Origin: Mya arenaria | Lineage: Eukaryota > Mollusca > Bivalvia > Myida > Myidae | Reading direction: 5' to 3' | Length of the DNA stretch: 64,000 nt | Assembly: GCF_026914265.1 (NCBI RefSeq) | Contig: NC_069123.1 | Location: forward strand, 50,352,949 to 50,416,948 | Shown: positions 22,901-33,444 of the stretch, one piece after another | Position numbering within the stretch: the stretch's first letter is position 1 | Layout: each line of letters opens with the position of its first letter | The notes under the pieces: generated by a model | Databases searched by the model: none | Seen by the model: the letters and a program-made list of their open reading frames with translations, nothing else | What the model was told of the DNA's origin: nothing | Made by a program: the position numbers and the translations under genes

Positions 22901-25900
22901 TTTTAGACATTCCTGAGGGTCTAAAACCTGTTTTCCTGAAAGCAAAATTGACTGTTTGGAAAACATTTATTCAGACTATTCTACCTAACAAAACACATTT
23001 CACACATCTTGCAAACAGGACACACCTTTGACTGTGTCCTAAATATCCTGTTTGCAAGAGGTGTAAAGAAGTCTGTATGCCAAAAAATAATAAAGGTAAC
23101 ACAACCATATTTTCATCAAAAAATTAAAATGAAAAACCAGTATTCACGGACAAGCCTAGATCTGAATTTTTCCAAAATTACTGAGAGGGTAAAGAGCATT
23201 GTCCTTCAATAAGAATTTATTAGAATTGAAGAGGAATGCACTTAACTTGTCAACTAAATTTAATTTATTTTTTTTAAATTGGATAACTGATCGAATTGAA
23301 TCAAAACTGCATTGAATGTATTAATAAATATGAGTAGTACCTTTCAGATGAACTTATATTAAGTTATTTTCATGTTTTAAATGTTAATAAAATCAAACTT
23401 TGAAAACAATATAAATGGGCCGAAATATCCAATTTTGGATTATGTGGCTACACATCTGGCTCTAGAATCTCTTGTCATCTCCTGCAAATCAAATTGTTCT
23501 AAATAGTAATCAGAGCTAGATGACTGATGATGTCGGTCTATTTTAGTTTGGCGAAACTATGGGCCCAGACTCAATCATTAATGGAATGGAAATAATTTAC
23601 ATTAACACTTAGATTCTACATAGATTGAATAATAAATCATTTGTCTTACCTTGATAACAGCTAACAACAGAATGAACTTGAAGCAATGAAATCACCTCCT
23701 ACCTGGAGATCGCCGAGAAAAAAAAAAAGTGGGAAGAATCTAGCTTAGCGGCTGAAATCGCCGACCATAATATCTTACATTTTGTTTCAGAAAGTTCGCT
23801 AGCTTTTCATATTGAGTAATCTTAGCGGGGGTTTGAAGGTATCAGCACCAGACATATCAGAAACGACACATTGATTTTATCGCGATCCGCTAGACTAGAT
23901 TTGTTCCGTAACAGAAAACAAACACATTTTATTCAACAAAATGAACATTTCAAGCAGGCGCCATGCATCGATCGTAACTTAAAAAGAACAACAAAAACAA
24001 TATCGTAACTTAAAAAGAACAACAAACAATGTGTTTCCAGTTTGCATTTTCGTTCTCACCGGTTCTTTGTTGGAACCCAAAATCAAATAGACTTTTAAAC
24101 TTTTTTGATTTCGGCTGCGCCATTGTGCATGTGTTGTTTGTTTTTTGTATCGCGGCACATCATTGGTCGCTCAAAACTGGAATAATCAATCAAACGCTGA
24201 CTTATTTTTTTCAAGCGTTTGTACTACAAGGAACAGTGTCGCTATACAGTGTTCATCGGCAATTAGTACGGCGATTTTCTTCGACTTTTTCGGCCATTTT
24301 GTTTTCGATCTCAATTTTAAAATTCCTGAAAAAGTAACCGATTTTTTCACGATTTTAAACGATGGATTCGATCGGCAATCGGTTCATAATGACAACCCTG
24401 TATATATATCCATGCAAAGCAACTGTGAACTATGAGAAGCAAGCAGTAACTTTCAATCATCATTTGATGATCATATTTCTTTGACATTGACTGGATGTGC
24501 CCTAAGTTTCAACTTAAGTATGTTAACAAATCATTGAGCACAGAAAGACTACATTAGGTTTGAATGTACGTACACTTGTGTCTTAGTCTGCCCAGAGGGA
24601 GCTATTGGTTGGTAGCTTGCTGAGGAGGACTTCTCGAGCCGTGAGGATGCCTGATTTGCCAGTGTCTGAGAGGCAGGGGGTGTGGCCACAGTGGCTGGCT
24701 TCAGCTGTAGCTGCCCTTGTAACTGATATAAAACGCAACACAATATACAAAAAACGTCTTCAAGTGTGCCACTTAAAAAAGAGACATCTTTTGAAGCCCC
24801 TTAGTCTGCATTTAGGAATATGGAAAAAGAAAAATCATTCACTGATAAAATGTGACATAAGCTTCTTCAACCAGTAACTGATTTTTATAAGCACATTCTA
24901 TTCAAACTGCAATAATACTAGGCATGATTTTCATATATTTTTTATTATAATATTCCAGTTTTTGATAAATGTTTTAGACAAATGGACATAGGAAATTACT
25001 ATACTGATTTATTCATGTATTACGTTTATACGAGGTGCAGTCAAAAAGTTCCCGGACTGGTTATATATTGCACACTTTTGACTTCTGACTATGCCGATAC
25101 TTGTCACACATAAATCTTAACAACATGTTAACATTTTGTAAGCAGAAATAATTACATAGCATCCATATTTTGATAGAAAAATATGTTCATTGTAGTATGT
25201 AACCTACGCTACGGATCACTTTGAATTATTAACGATTACGAAATTGTTTTCTCTGTTATAAACGCTAGGTATACATTATTTTGGCATCGTTTTATCATGT
25301 AAATTTACATGACGTCTCACTAACGTCATTTCTAAACATACGTCCAAAACAAACATCATCACTTAAAAATCATTTAATTAGTATGCATTGTCTGAAGCCA
25401 TGGAAGATATCGCCGGTGAAAAAACGTCAACGTCATCCGAGCGAATGGAGCAACGGACAGTCATTAACTACTCTGCGAGAGTGGGAATGACACTAAAGGA
25501 CGCATGGAAATTTATAAATCTGGTCGATGGTTTACGTAAATGTTCCCGGACACTCATATTGGATTGGCACAAGCATTTCCGGAACGGTCGTGACGACATA
25601 ACTGACAGTAATGGAACAGGATAGTGGCAGTTCCGACAAAATGCAGCGTGTCATTTCGGTAGATCGGCGGAAATCGTCAACGAAATAGCTGATGTGTCGG
25701 ATTTAGCCATGGGAATATGAGGATTTTTGTATGATTCTTTGAAATACCAAGTACGACCATTATAAAACCTCATTTCAGTGAAAATGGTGTTTTTGAAATT
25801 TAATTAAATTCAATAGGAAACTGTCCCAGCCTGGTGGATGATGTAATGTTACCTGTGAGAGGTAGGATGCTGGGACAAGAGCGAAACCCTGCACACCCTG

Positions 25901-28900
25901 GGGCCCCGTGCTTCCGGTAGACAAAAATGTAGTAGCTCCACCCGTAGATATCTGCTGTAAACCAGTACCTGCAATCATACATAAAAAAACTCAAAGTTCA
26001 TGACATTTCATGAGAACCTTATAGCTGTCACTTTGGTACTTAGGACATATACCTTAATTAAAAAACAAAATCAATGTCAAAACAAAATAAATCACCAGTA
26101 CTGATAAAAAAAATTAATTTCCTTTCAACAATAAGAAAACTAGAAGCGCCGCAATACGACGAAACCAGGTTTTTGTTATGGGCAATCAGAAATTATAGCC
26201 AATTAATTTGTTGTATGACTTTATCTTTACTTTTATCAAAAAGAGACGCCCCCCTCAAAAGCAATCCCAAGCTAGCTCTTTACATAAGCTACCCACACAC
26301 CAAGTTTAATCAATATCTATCAATGCTATCAAAAGTTATTTGGCAAAAAACATTTTTCTATTTAAAGTAACATTGACATTGACCGTAGCCCCTCCCCACT
26401 CAAAAGCAATCCCAAGCTAGCTCTTCACATGCTACCTAAACACCAAGTTTCATCAATATCTGTCAATCCTAACTAAAGTTATTGGGTGGAAACCATTTTT
26501 CTATTTTTAGTAATAGTGACCTTGACCATAGCCCCTCCCCACTCAAATGCAATTCCAAGCTAGCTCTTCACATAAGCTACCTACACACTAAGTTTCATCA
26601 ATATCTATCAATTCTAACTTATGTTATTGGGCAGAAACCATTTTTCTATTTTTAGTAACAGGCGACCTTGACCTTAGCCCCAACCCCCTCAAAAGCAATC
26701 CCAAGCTAGCTCTGTACATAAGCTACCTACACATCAAGTTTCATCAATATCGGTCAATGCTAACTAAAGTTATTAGGCAGAAACCATTTTTCTATTTTAA
26801 GTAACAGTGACCTTGACCATTTTTCTATTTTAAGTAATAATGACCTTGACCTTAGCCCCTCCCCACTCAAAAGCAATCCCAAGCTAGCTCTTCACATAAG
26901 CAACGTACACACCAAGTTTCATCAATATCGGTCAATGTTAACTAAAGTTATTGGGTGGAAACCATTTTTCTATTTTAAGTAACAGTGACCTTGACCTTAG
27001 CCCCTCCCCACTCAAAAGCAATCCCAAGCTAGCTCTTCACATAAGCTACCTACACACCAACTTTCGTCATTATCTATCAATCCTAACTAAAGTTATTGGG
27101 CAGAAACCATTTTTCTATTTTTAGTAACAGGCGACCTTGACCTTAGACCCTACCCCCTCAAAAGCAATCCCAAGCTAGCTCCTCACATAAGCTACCTACA
27201 CACTAAGTTTCATCAATATCAGTCAATGCTAACTAAAGTTATTGGGCAGAAACCATTTTTCTATTTTAAGTAACAGTGACCTTGACCACTTTTCTATTTT
27301 AAGTAATAGTGACCTTGACCTTAGCCCCTCCCCACTCAAAAGCAATCCCAAGCTAGCTCTTCACATGCTACCTAAACACCAAGTTTCATCAATATCTGTC
27401 AATCCTAACTAAAGTTATTGGGCAGAAACCATTTTTCTATTTTTAGTAACAGGCGACCTTGACCTTAGACCCTACCCCCTCAAAAGCAATCCCAAGCTAG
27501 CTCTTCACATAAGCTACCTACACACTAAGTTTCATCAATATCTATCAATTCTAACTTATGTTATTGGGCAGAAACCATTTTTCTATTTTTAGTAACAGGC
27601 GACCTTGACCTTAGCCCCAACCCCCTCAAAAGCAATCCCAAGCTAGCTCTGTACCTAAGCTACCTACACATCAAGTTTCATCAATATCGGTCGATGCTAA
27701 CTAAAGTTATTAGGCGATAACCATTTTTCTATTTTAAGTAACAGTGACCTTGACCATTTTTCTATTTTAAGTAATAATGACCTTGACCTTAGCCCCTCCC
27801 CACTCAAAAGCAATCCCAAGCTAGCTCTTCACATAAGCAACGTACACACCAAGTTTCATCAATATCGGTCAATGTTAACTAAAGTTATTGGGTGGAAACC
27901 ATTTTTCTATTTTAAGTAACAGTGACCTTGACCTTAGCCCCTCCCCACTCAAAAGCAATCCCAAGCTAGCTCTTCACATAAGCTACCTACACACCAACTT
28001 TCGTCATTATCTATCAATCCTAACTAAAGTTATTGGGCAGAAACCATTTTTCTATTTTTAGTAACAGGCGACCTTGACCTTAGACCCTACCCCCTCAAAA
28101 GCAATCCCAAGCTAGCTCTTCACATAAGCTACCTACACACTAAGTTTCATCAATATCTGTCAATGCTAACTAAAGTTATTGGGCAGAAACCATTTTTCTA
28201 TTTTAAGTAACAGTGACCTTGACCACTTTTCTATTTTAAGTAATAGTGACCTTGACCTTAGCCCCTCCCCACTCAAAAGCAATCCCAAGCTAGCTCTTCA
28301 CATACGCAACTTACACACCAAGTTTCGTCAATATCTATCAATGCTAACTAAAGTTATTGGGCAGAAACCATTTTTCTATTTTTAGTAACAGTTACCTTGA
28401 CCTTAGCCACACCCCCCTTAAAAGCAATCCCAAGCTAGCTCTTCCCATAAGCTACCTACACACCAAGTTTCATCAATATCTATCAATGCTAACTAAAGTT
28501 ATTGAACAGAAACCAATGTTTGACGCACGCCCGCTTGTCCGTCCGCCCAATGACAACCTCATTCTAATAACCCGGTTTTCGTTGAAAACCTAGTTAATAA
28601 CCTGATGGACAGCATCAGGCAAGTTTCCACTCCCTGCAATTATTATTTTAGAGCTTGTCTTCGTTGTTTCTACTTTCTACCTTTCCTATTGCCATAATTT
28701 CTGTCCCCTTGTCGTAATTTGAGCTGATGTCACCTTAAATTACCCCTCCCATTGTTTTTATTCCATGCCTTAACTATAATGTCTCTAACTCCCATGGTCA
28801 GGGTTACAATTCCTGTTACCAGGGTTCGAATTTAGACTCGCATACTCGCAAAATGCCAGCGACATTTACAAATTGCGAGTGACTTTTATTCAAGCTCCAC

Positions 28901-31900
28901 ACTGTAACATTATATTCAATGCTCACAAATTTTCTTCAGGATGTCAGATGACATGCTAATAAGTGATATGTTGACAATGAGCTCATATAAAGTAAAGGTG
29001 ATTTGCAAATTCACATCATAATATGAAAATATTTATTTCCTATTTAAAAAATAAATACGAAAACATAAGTGCCAGTTATTCCATATGTTTTTGACGGTAC
29101 CGTCAGTAGTTTCAGTAAGTGGGTGTACACGTATATTACATCTGTAAAAATACAATTTAAAAAACCTACTCTTTGTATTTAAACCCGACATTTAATCCAA
29201 AAGTGTAATATTTTCTAGCAATGTATTTCGAAATCTATCTTAAAAGTTGTCGGTGTCAGATATCAGTGTAAGTAAGAAATAACAATTTTTCAATGAAACC
29301 TCACATGTTAATGTGACCATCAAATGTATAACCAGCCTGTATTTTTTTTAAACTTCCTGTTTTATTAATAAACATTCTTGTGCATTTAAAATGACCTGTG
29401 TTGGCGAAATGTTACATTATTTTTACAGAATTTGAAAAAAATTCCCAAAATAGGCTTTAAAAATATATCCTGATTTTATTTCTTATTGATACCCTTGAAC
29501 TTTTGAGACTTTTTATTAAAACAAGAGATGATTGCCAAACATTTAAAAGTCAATAGGGGTCATCTACTTTTCACACCCACAACCATCATGTCAACTTTGA
29601 GGGCCATGGCTGCAGGCACCTTGTTCAAGGTAACTGTGACCTTTGCCTTTGATCTGATAACCTCAAAATTAATAAAGGTCATAAAGGTCATCTACTGGTC
29701 ATGCCCAACATTCATGTAAAGTTTGAGGCCCATGGGTTCAGGCATTGTCAAGTTATAAGTTGGACAAGCTTTTCACGATCAGTGTGACCGTGACCTCAAC
29801 ATTTGACCTCTTAATCTATCATCTACTGTTCAGCCCAGTCTCCATGTCCAGTTTAGGGACCATAGGTCGAGGCATTGTGGTGATATCACTTGGAAAAGAT
29901 TTTCGCATTCAAGGCAATATGACCCGATGACCTCAAAATCAATAGAATCTGGTCAGACCCAGCCTCGAAGTCAAGTTTGAGAACAATAGGTCCAGACATT
30001 GAAGTTATCGCGTGATGAACCTTTCGCTTTTAAGTTCACTTTGACCTAAAAGCATTAATGGACAATCCTTTGTATGATGGTTGTCTAATAGGAAAATGAT
30101 GGAACTCGTTTGACTGTAACCTGTCATTGCTACTTTTGGAATTAAGAATAACCCCGCCCACCATCCCCCAATATGATATGGAAAAAATACCTCTATGAAG
30201 GTTGAAAATATGAGTCTTGTCTGCTAACAGAAACTTTCACCCATGTATCTTACAAAAAGACAAGCACTAGGACTTATTTTTGTAAAGAGGAAAGACTGCT
30301 GGACTTTATATGGAGCACAGGTGTCATTTACCTGTTGGTGCCAACGTGGTTCGGATGAGCTGGGCCCCTGGAAGAGTGTTGCCTGGTGCAGGCCTAATGG
30401 AGACCTGATTCGGTGCTGCAGGCAGAATGATCCGCTGTAATGCTGTACCTCCTGGTCGAGATGTCACCTGGTAAAAAATCTTCACATGACCAACAAGCAT
30501 AATGTTCAAGTGGCATGTACAAATGACAAGATAAAAAGACAAGGATTGCTCTGCAAAAGTTACTTGTCAAAGGTGTTTTAGTAAATCTTAAAAATCAAAG
30601 ATGCAGTTTCATTAGAAATACATACAGTCATAAATTTCAAGTGTAGTTTTTAAGGGATTTTAACTGCTGACAACTGTCAATCCTGATAAGAAAACTGGGG
30701 GTCTGAGAATGAAGGATTGACTCCGAATCATGCCCCAAGTACGGCAAAGGGGCTAAGACTCCTAATGAAATTGTTTCAAATCATTTATATTCATTTCAAG
30801 GTACTTACTATTTTTTTTAATGCAAATTTACAAACAAAAACAACCTTGACAACTTTACAATAGTCTGAATTTAAAAAAGCTCTCAATCCTGATTCTAGAA
30901 TTAATCTTAAACTTAATAAATCCTGAACTTAAGAACCCCTGGTATTTATTAATTAAATATAAGAAAGTATGTATACCAGTTGAGGCACTGAGTGTGCAGG
31001 CAAGGTGATCTTCATTGGCTGAGCTCCCGGTTGTCCGCTAGTTCCAGCTGTTACTGCAATCAGCTGTCCTCGTGCCACTTAAATACAGCAAACTCAATGA
31101 AATTCCCCTTCCATTGCATTGAATAACTACAGGTAGTTACTTTAAAACATAGAATGTGAAAAATGGATCAATACCACAACCAAACATAAATTAGATAATA
31201 TCTTATCTATTCACTTTTGATACCTGGTGCTGAGCTCGCAGGATTAGCAAGGCGAATGTAGTGGAACTTATTTCCTGCTGCCACTGGTTGCCGAACTCCT
31301 GCCTGAGCTGATGCTGGTCTCGGTATCGTCACCACTGTCGCCCCACTTATGCTGGGTTGAACTGGCTTTTGTATCTTAAGAGAAAAACATGATGATGTAT
31401 TATAATACAATAAAAAAAGTGTACCCACAAACAGTTCTGAAGTACTAATTTGTGAATTAAAATGAAAAAAATCTTAAGGCCAAGTGATGTATTTGATTGA
31501 TGTTTATTACCCAGTTTCATAAAAAATAAATAATATTCAGGTATTCAACCGCGACCGTTGACATTTGTTTTGTAAACAACTAAACTGGTCTTACCACAGT
31601 TACCGTTCCTGGTTGTTTTATAATTTTTGATGGAGAGAGTGTTATGGTTGAAGATGATGAGCCAACGCTGTTATTGTTCAGAAGTGTCTGGGCAATGTTG
31701 GCTGGAGCTATGCGCTGAGGAGAGCGTGGAATCATCGTTATCTTGGTTGGAGTTTTTGCTGGTGATAGAGGAAGCTTGCTGATGGGAACTTTTGGTGCTC
31801 CTGCAACCTGAGCCATACTCACACCTTTCAGCGGTGATACAATTCCATGCTGAGAAAGAGTAATTGTTTTGGTTGGTGTATGAGGATTGGTTGAAACTAC

Positions 31901-32391
31901 ACTCGTTCCTTGTAAAATATTAGCACTCTGTGAAGCTATCACTGTTTGCACTTGACTAGAATTTGGAAGTTTGGTTATTATAATTTTGTTTGTTACAGAT
32001 GGCTGATTACCATTGCCAGATATAGGTCTTTTTCCAAGTAATGAATTTCTATTATTAGCATCCACTACTATCACTTGTGGACTAGCTAAATTCAAAGTTG
32101 AGCTTGCTACTATTTCTTGAAATTGATGAGGGTTAAGCTGCACTACACTGTCACCGGTAACTGTATCATTTGTGGAAGATATGACTGGAGATATTTCATC
32201 AATCACATCATCACCTATATTCATCTGTAATGAATTATTTTGCTTCTGTTCAAATGTGTCTGTATCTAATGGTAAATTTCCATCAATGGAATCTGCTGCA
32301 GATGAGCCATCAGAATGGTGAACACTTGTCAAAACAGCTCCAGTAACTGAGTCAACTGCCAAAACTTTTACATGTCTATCATCTTTGGAAG
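13902..32391 (-). CDS. LIN54: Protein lin-54 homologue, DNA-binding subunit of DREAM/MuvB
   Basis: Twelve coding exons on the minus strand, joined in phase: 32391-31595, 31374-31224, 31077-30977, 30467-30332, 25968-25853, 24722-24574, 22634-22560, 19819-19674, 19388-19294, 17874-17678, 15158-14983, 13927-13902 (TGA at 13904-13902). They encode about 721 residues; human LIN54 is about 749, so a short first coding exon with the ATG is missing. The N-terminal part is Ser/Thr/Pro-rich with [10 protein letters not shown] and [10 protein letters not shown], as in the human protein. Two cysteine-rich CXC repeats follow: [18 protein letters not shown] and [18 protein letters not shown], with the two tyrosines known to enter the minor groove of CHR promoter sites. 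The C-terminal helical segment ([29 protein letters not shown]) matches the part that joins MuvB. Nuclear; represses or activates cell-cycle genes with LIN9, LIN37, LIN52 and RBBP4. Introns hold hAT-like, mariner and core-repeat elements. Confidence 0.95.
14340..14760. repeat. Diverged intergenic/intronic 'GACCCAGTTT' repeat
   Basis: Several weakly similar phrases of the type GTGACCCAGTTTCAAAC and TTTGACCCCATATG recur in the LIN54 intron between exons 13927 and 14983. They resemble the core-repeat elements at 19.8-22.5 kb but are too diverged for me to set unit borders. Confidence 0.35.
18120..18490. repeat. Two diverged copies of a ~230-bp repeat in a LIN54 intron
   Basis: Sequence around 18128-18290 and around 18360-18475 shares an order of phrases: ACCTTCAAGTG/ACCTTGCAGGT, GGACTTGCTTGCAA/GGTCTTGCGTGCAA, CATCTGTG, then ATGCATGAC and AACATACC. 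Non-coding, intronic. Confidence 0.5.
18930..19220. repeat. Diverged core-repeat fragment (GGGTCAT...TCTGACCAT)
   Basis: Two units of about 150 bp carry TTGACCCCTAAATTCATATG, GGGTCATCTTCTGACCAT and GACCATGACCAATGTG. They are related to the units at 19.85-20.9 kb. Intronic in LIN54, between exons 17874 and 19294. Confidence 0.45.
19846..20925 (+). repeat. Core-repeat element, ATTATGCCCCC termini, ~145-bp units
   Basis: The left edge reads TCAAACATTATGCCCCCATG; the right edge reads GGGGGGCCTAATAA, roughly the inverse of the left. Between them, five or so units of about 145 bp each contain TGTGACCTTGACCTTTGACC, CCTAAAATCAATAGGGGTCA and a phrase ending GGCATTGTCGAGTTATCAC. Two further copies of the family lie at 21719-22505 and 29521-30070. 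The element sits in the LIN54 intron upstream of exon 19819-19674. Architecture (inverted ends around a tandem core) resembles bivalve non-autonomous elements with core repeats. Confidence 0.75.
21090..21720 (-). repeat. ~27-bp minisatellite carrying a 5' splice-site motif
   Basis: Units of about 26-28 bp, in two blocks (about 21090-21310 and 21535-21720), read on the minus strand ACTGTAAGTTGACTCATTGA with variants. The core CTGTAAGT is a strong 5' splice site. The same unit recurs at 22504-22566, where it contains the genuine donor of the LIN54 exon 22634-22560. The blocks are therefore downstream copies of that donor inside the following intron. Confidence 0.8.
21719..22505 (+). repeat. Core-repeat element, second copy
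   Basis: Starts with GTTTGTCAAACATTATGCCC and ends with TATGAAGAGGGGCATAATAA, giving inverted ends. It contains units with AAGGTCACTGTGACCTTAAC and GGGCCATGGGTGCAGGCATT, and an internal duplication of a 50-bp phrase at 22418-22500 (GACATGTGCAAAG twice). Same family as 19846-20925. Confidence 0.7.
22504..22566 (-). repeat. Splice-site minisatellite units at the LIN54 donor
   Basis: Two units of the minisatellite described at 21090-21720 directly abut exon 22634-22560. The donor CT|GTAAGTTGAC at 22561-22550 is identical over about 12 bp to the next downstream unit at 22524-22512. This places the functional splice site within the array. Confidence 0.8.
22746..24400. mobile_element. hAT-like non-autonomous DNA transposon
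   Basis: The left end CAGGGTTGACATTATG (22746-22761) and right end CATAATGACAACCCTG (24385-24400) are inverted repeats with one mismatch in 16. Flanking octamers are TGTATATA (22738-22745) and TATATATA (24401-24408), seven of eight identical, as expected for the 8-bp duplication of hAT elements. Length 1655 bp. I see no transposase; frames at 24029-24435 are unrecognised. Inside, 22800-22890 forms strong GC hairpins, and a 30-bp phrase (TCGTAACTTAAAAAGAACAA) is repeated near 23970 and 24003. It lies in a LIN54 intron. Confidence 0.7.
25031..25740 (+). mobile_element. Truncated mariner-like transposon
   Basis: The left end CGAGGTGCAGTCAAAAAGTT at about 25031 is mariner-like. An ORF from ATG 25445 encodes the N-terminal helix-turn-helix part of a mariner transposase: MEQRTVINY, then [12 protein letters not shown] (the W-H-x-x-F phrase typical of the family). 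It stops at TAG 25622-25624; weak similarity continues (SVDRRKSST) in a shifted frame to about 25700. The catalytic DD(34)D part and the right inverted repeat are absent. It sits 110 bp beyond LIN54 exon 25968-25853, in the intron. Confidence 0.8.
26130..28610 (+). repeat. Large core-repeat element, ~146-bp units, ERR/NR5A-like motifs
   Basis: The left flank (26130-26215) contains AGAAGCGCCGCAATACGACG; the right flank (28505-28600) contains CCGGTTTTCGTTGAAAACC. In between are about 15 units of roughly 146 bp, each with CAATCCCAAGCTAGCTCTTC, a phrase near CCAAGTTTCATCAATATC and CTAACTAAAGTTATTGGGCA. GACCTTGACC occurs 16 times by my count. A higher-order repeat of 937 bp is visible: 26.54-27.45 kb recurs at 27.48-28.39 kb almost unchanged. 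The same element in opposite orientation lies at 36345-37920. It occupies the LIN54 intron between exons 30332 and 25968. Confidence 0.88.
29521..30070 (+). repeat. Core-repeat element, third copy, edge lost
   Basis: Begins near AACAAGAGATGATTGCCAAA and carries three or four units with GTCATCTACTGGTCATGCCC and GGCATTGTCAAGTTATAAGT, in the same orientation as 19846-20925. The right ATTATGCCCCC-type end is not recognisable, so this copy is older or truncated. Confidence 0.6.
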
Positions 32392-33427
32392 CTGAAAATA
32401 GATTTAATTGTGCTTTAAAAGTTATCTTTTATAAATTTTAAATTTTATCTGAGCCAAAATTTGATATTTTAAATTCAGGATTGACTGCACAACTATAAGT
32501 AGTTTGAATTTATTCACAAATTGGTGAATTATTATTTCAGACAAATCACACATTGATACAAGAAGCTAGTCCTCATGAATAAGCTGCATTTTCCATTCAA
32601 TGACTTTCACAGGATGATTTATTCGTGGATGGAATTATGACCAATGACTTAAATCATGCTTACAACACATTCAATCATTAATGTCAATAATAATATTTAC
32701 TTCCGAAATACAAGCCAAAATGAGATATATCAGTAGTATGGCTTGTCATTCAAATAATGTAGCCGGACCAGATAATTCGTTCAAACTTAATTACATTACA
32801 CATTTAAAAAATCTAAATGATTTTCCCTGAACAACTTAACAGGGTCTCCACATGACATGTTAGTTTTTTGGACTTAAGTATCCTCTACATGTATTGGGAA
32901 TTTGTTCATAATAGCAATTTGCAACATCTCTTAAGAAAAATCACCTTTTAACTTAATGTCAAAATGAAAGACTTCTTTTTCGCCAAATTACCAAAAAATA
33001 TTTCAGGATGTAAGTTTATAATATCAAATATGGCGCCACGAAGCTTCCATTTCTGCAGGGAAATTCAAACGTCACCAAATTTCAGAGGCTTTGCACTGGC
33101 AAAATAAACAAACGCCGCGTCATGTTTAATTAAAACATACATAATAAGTGTTTAATGTCTTAACAGTTTAGTGACAAACGTTCATTGAAATGACAACATA
33201 GATGTAAACACGGCGATCGCCCTTCCGTCGTGTTTGACATGTCAGTTTTTGCCACACACCAGTGCTAGAAAAGTTAAAAATTGCCGTGAAAACGATGCAT
33301 AGCTAGCAGTGAACGCTAGGACAGTTAGCTAAAACATTGTTCTATCTGATTTTAAGGCCGATCCGATCATATGAAGGAGTATATGACAAATATTGTACCA
33401 AGTTCTTGAGTAGGCATTATGTGTTTG

Positions 33428-33444
33428 TTCAAAATCACGCGCCC
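33428..33444 (-). promoter_or_regulatory. CDE/CHR-like module upstream of LIN54
   Basis: On the LIN54 strand the sequence reads GGGCGCG-TGAT-TTTGAA: a CDE-like GC element, a four-base spacer, and the canonical CHR TTTGAA. This is the arrangement of sites bound by DREAM through LIN54 in vertebrate cell-cycle promoters. It lies about 1.04 kb upstream of the first placed coding exon. TTTGAA alone is common by chance; the spacing is what attracts notice. Confidence 0.35.
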
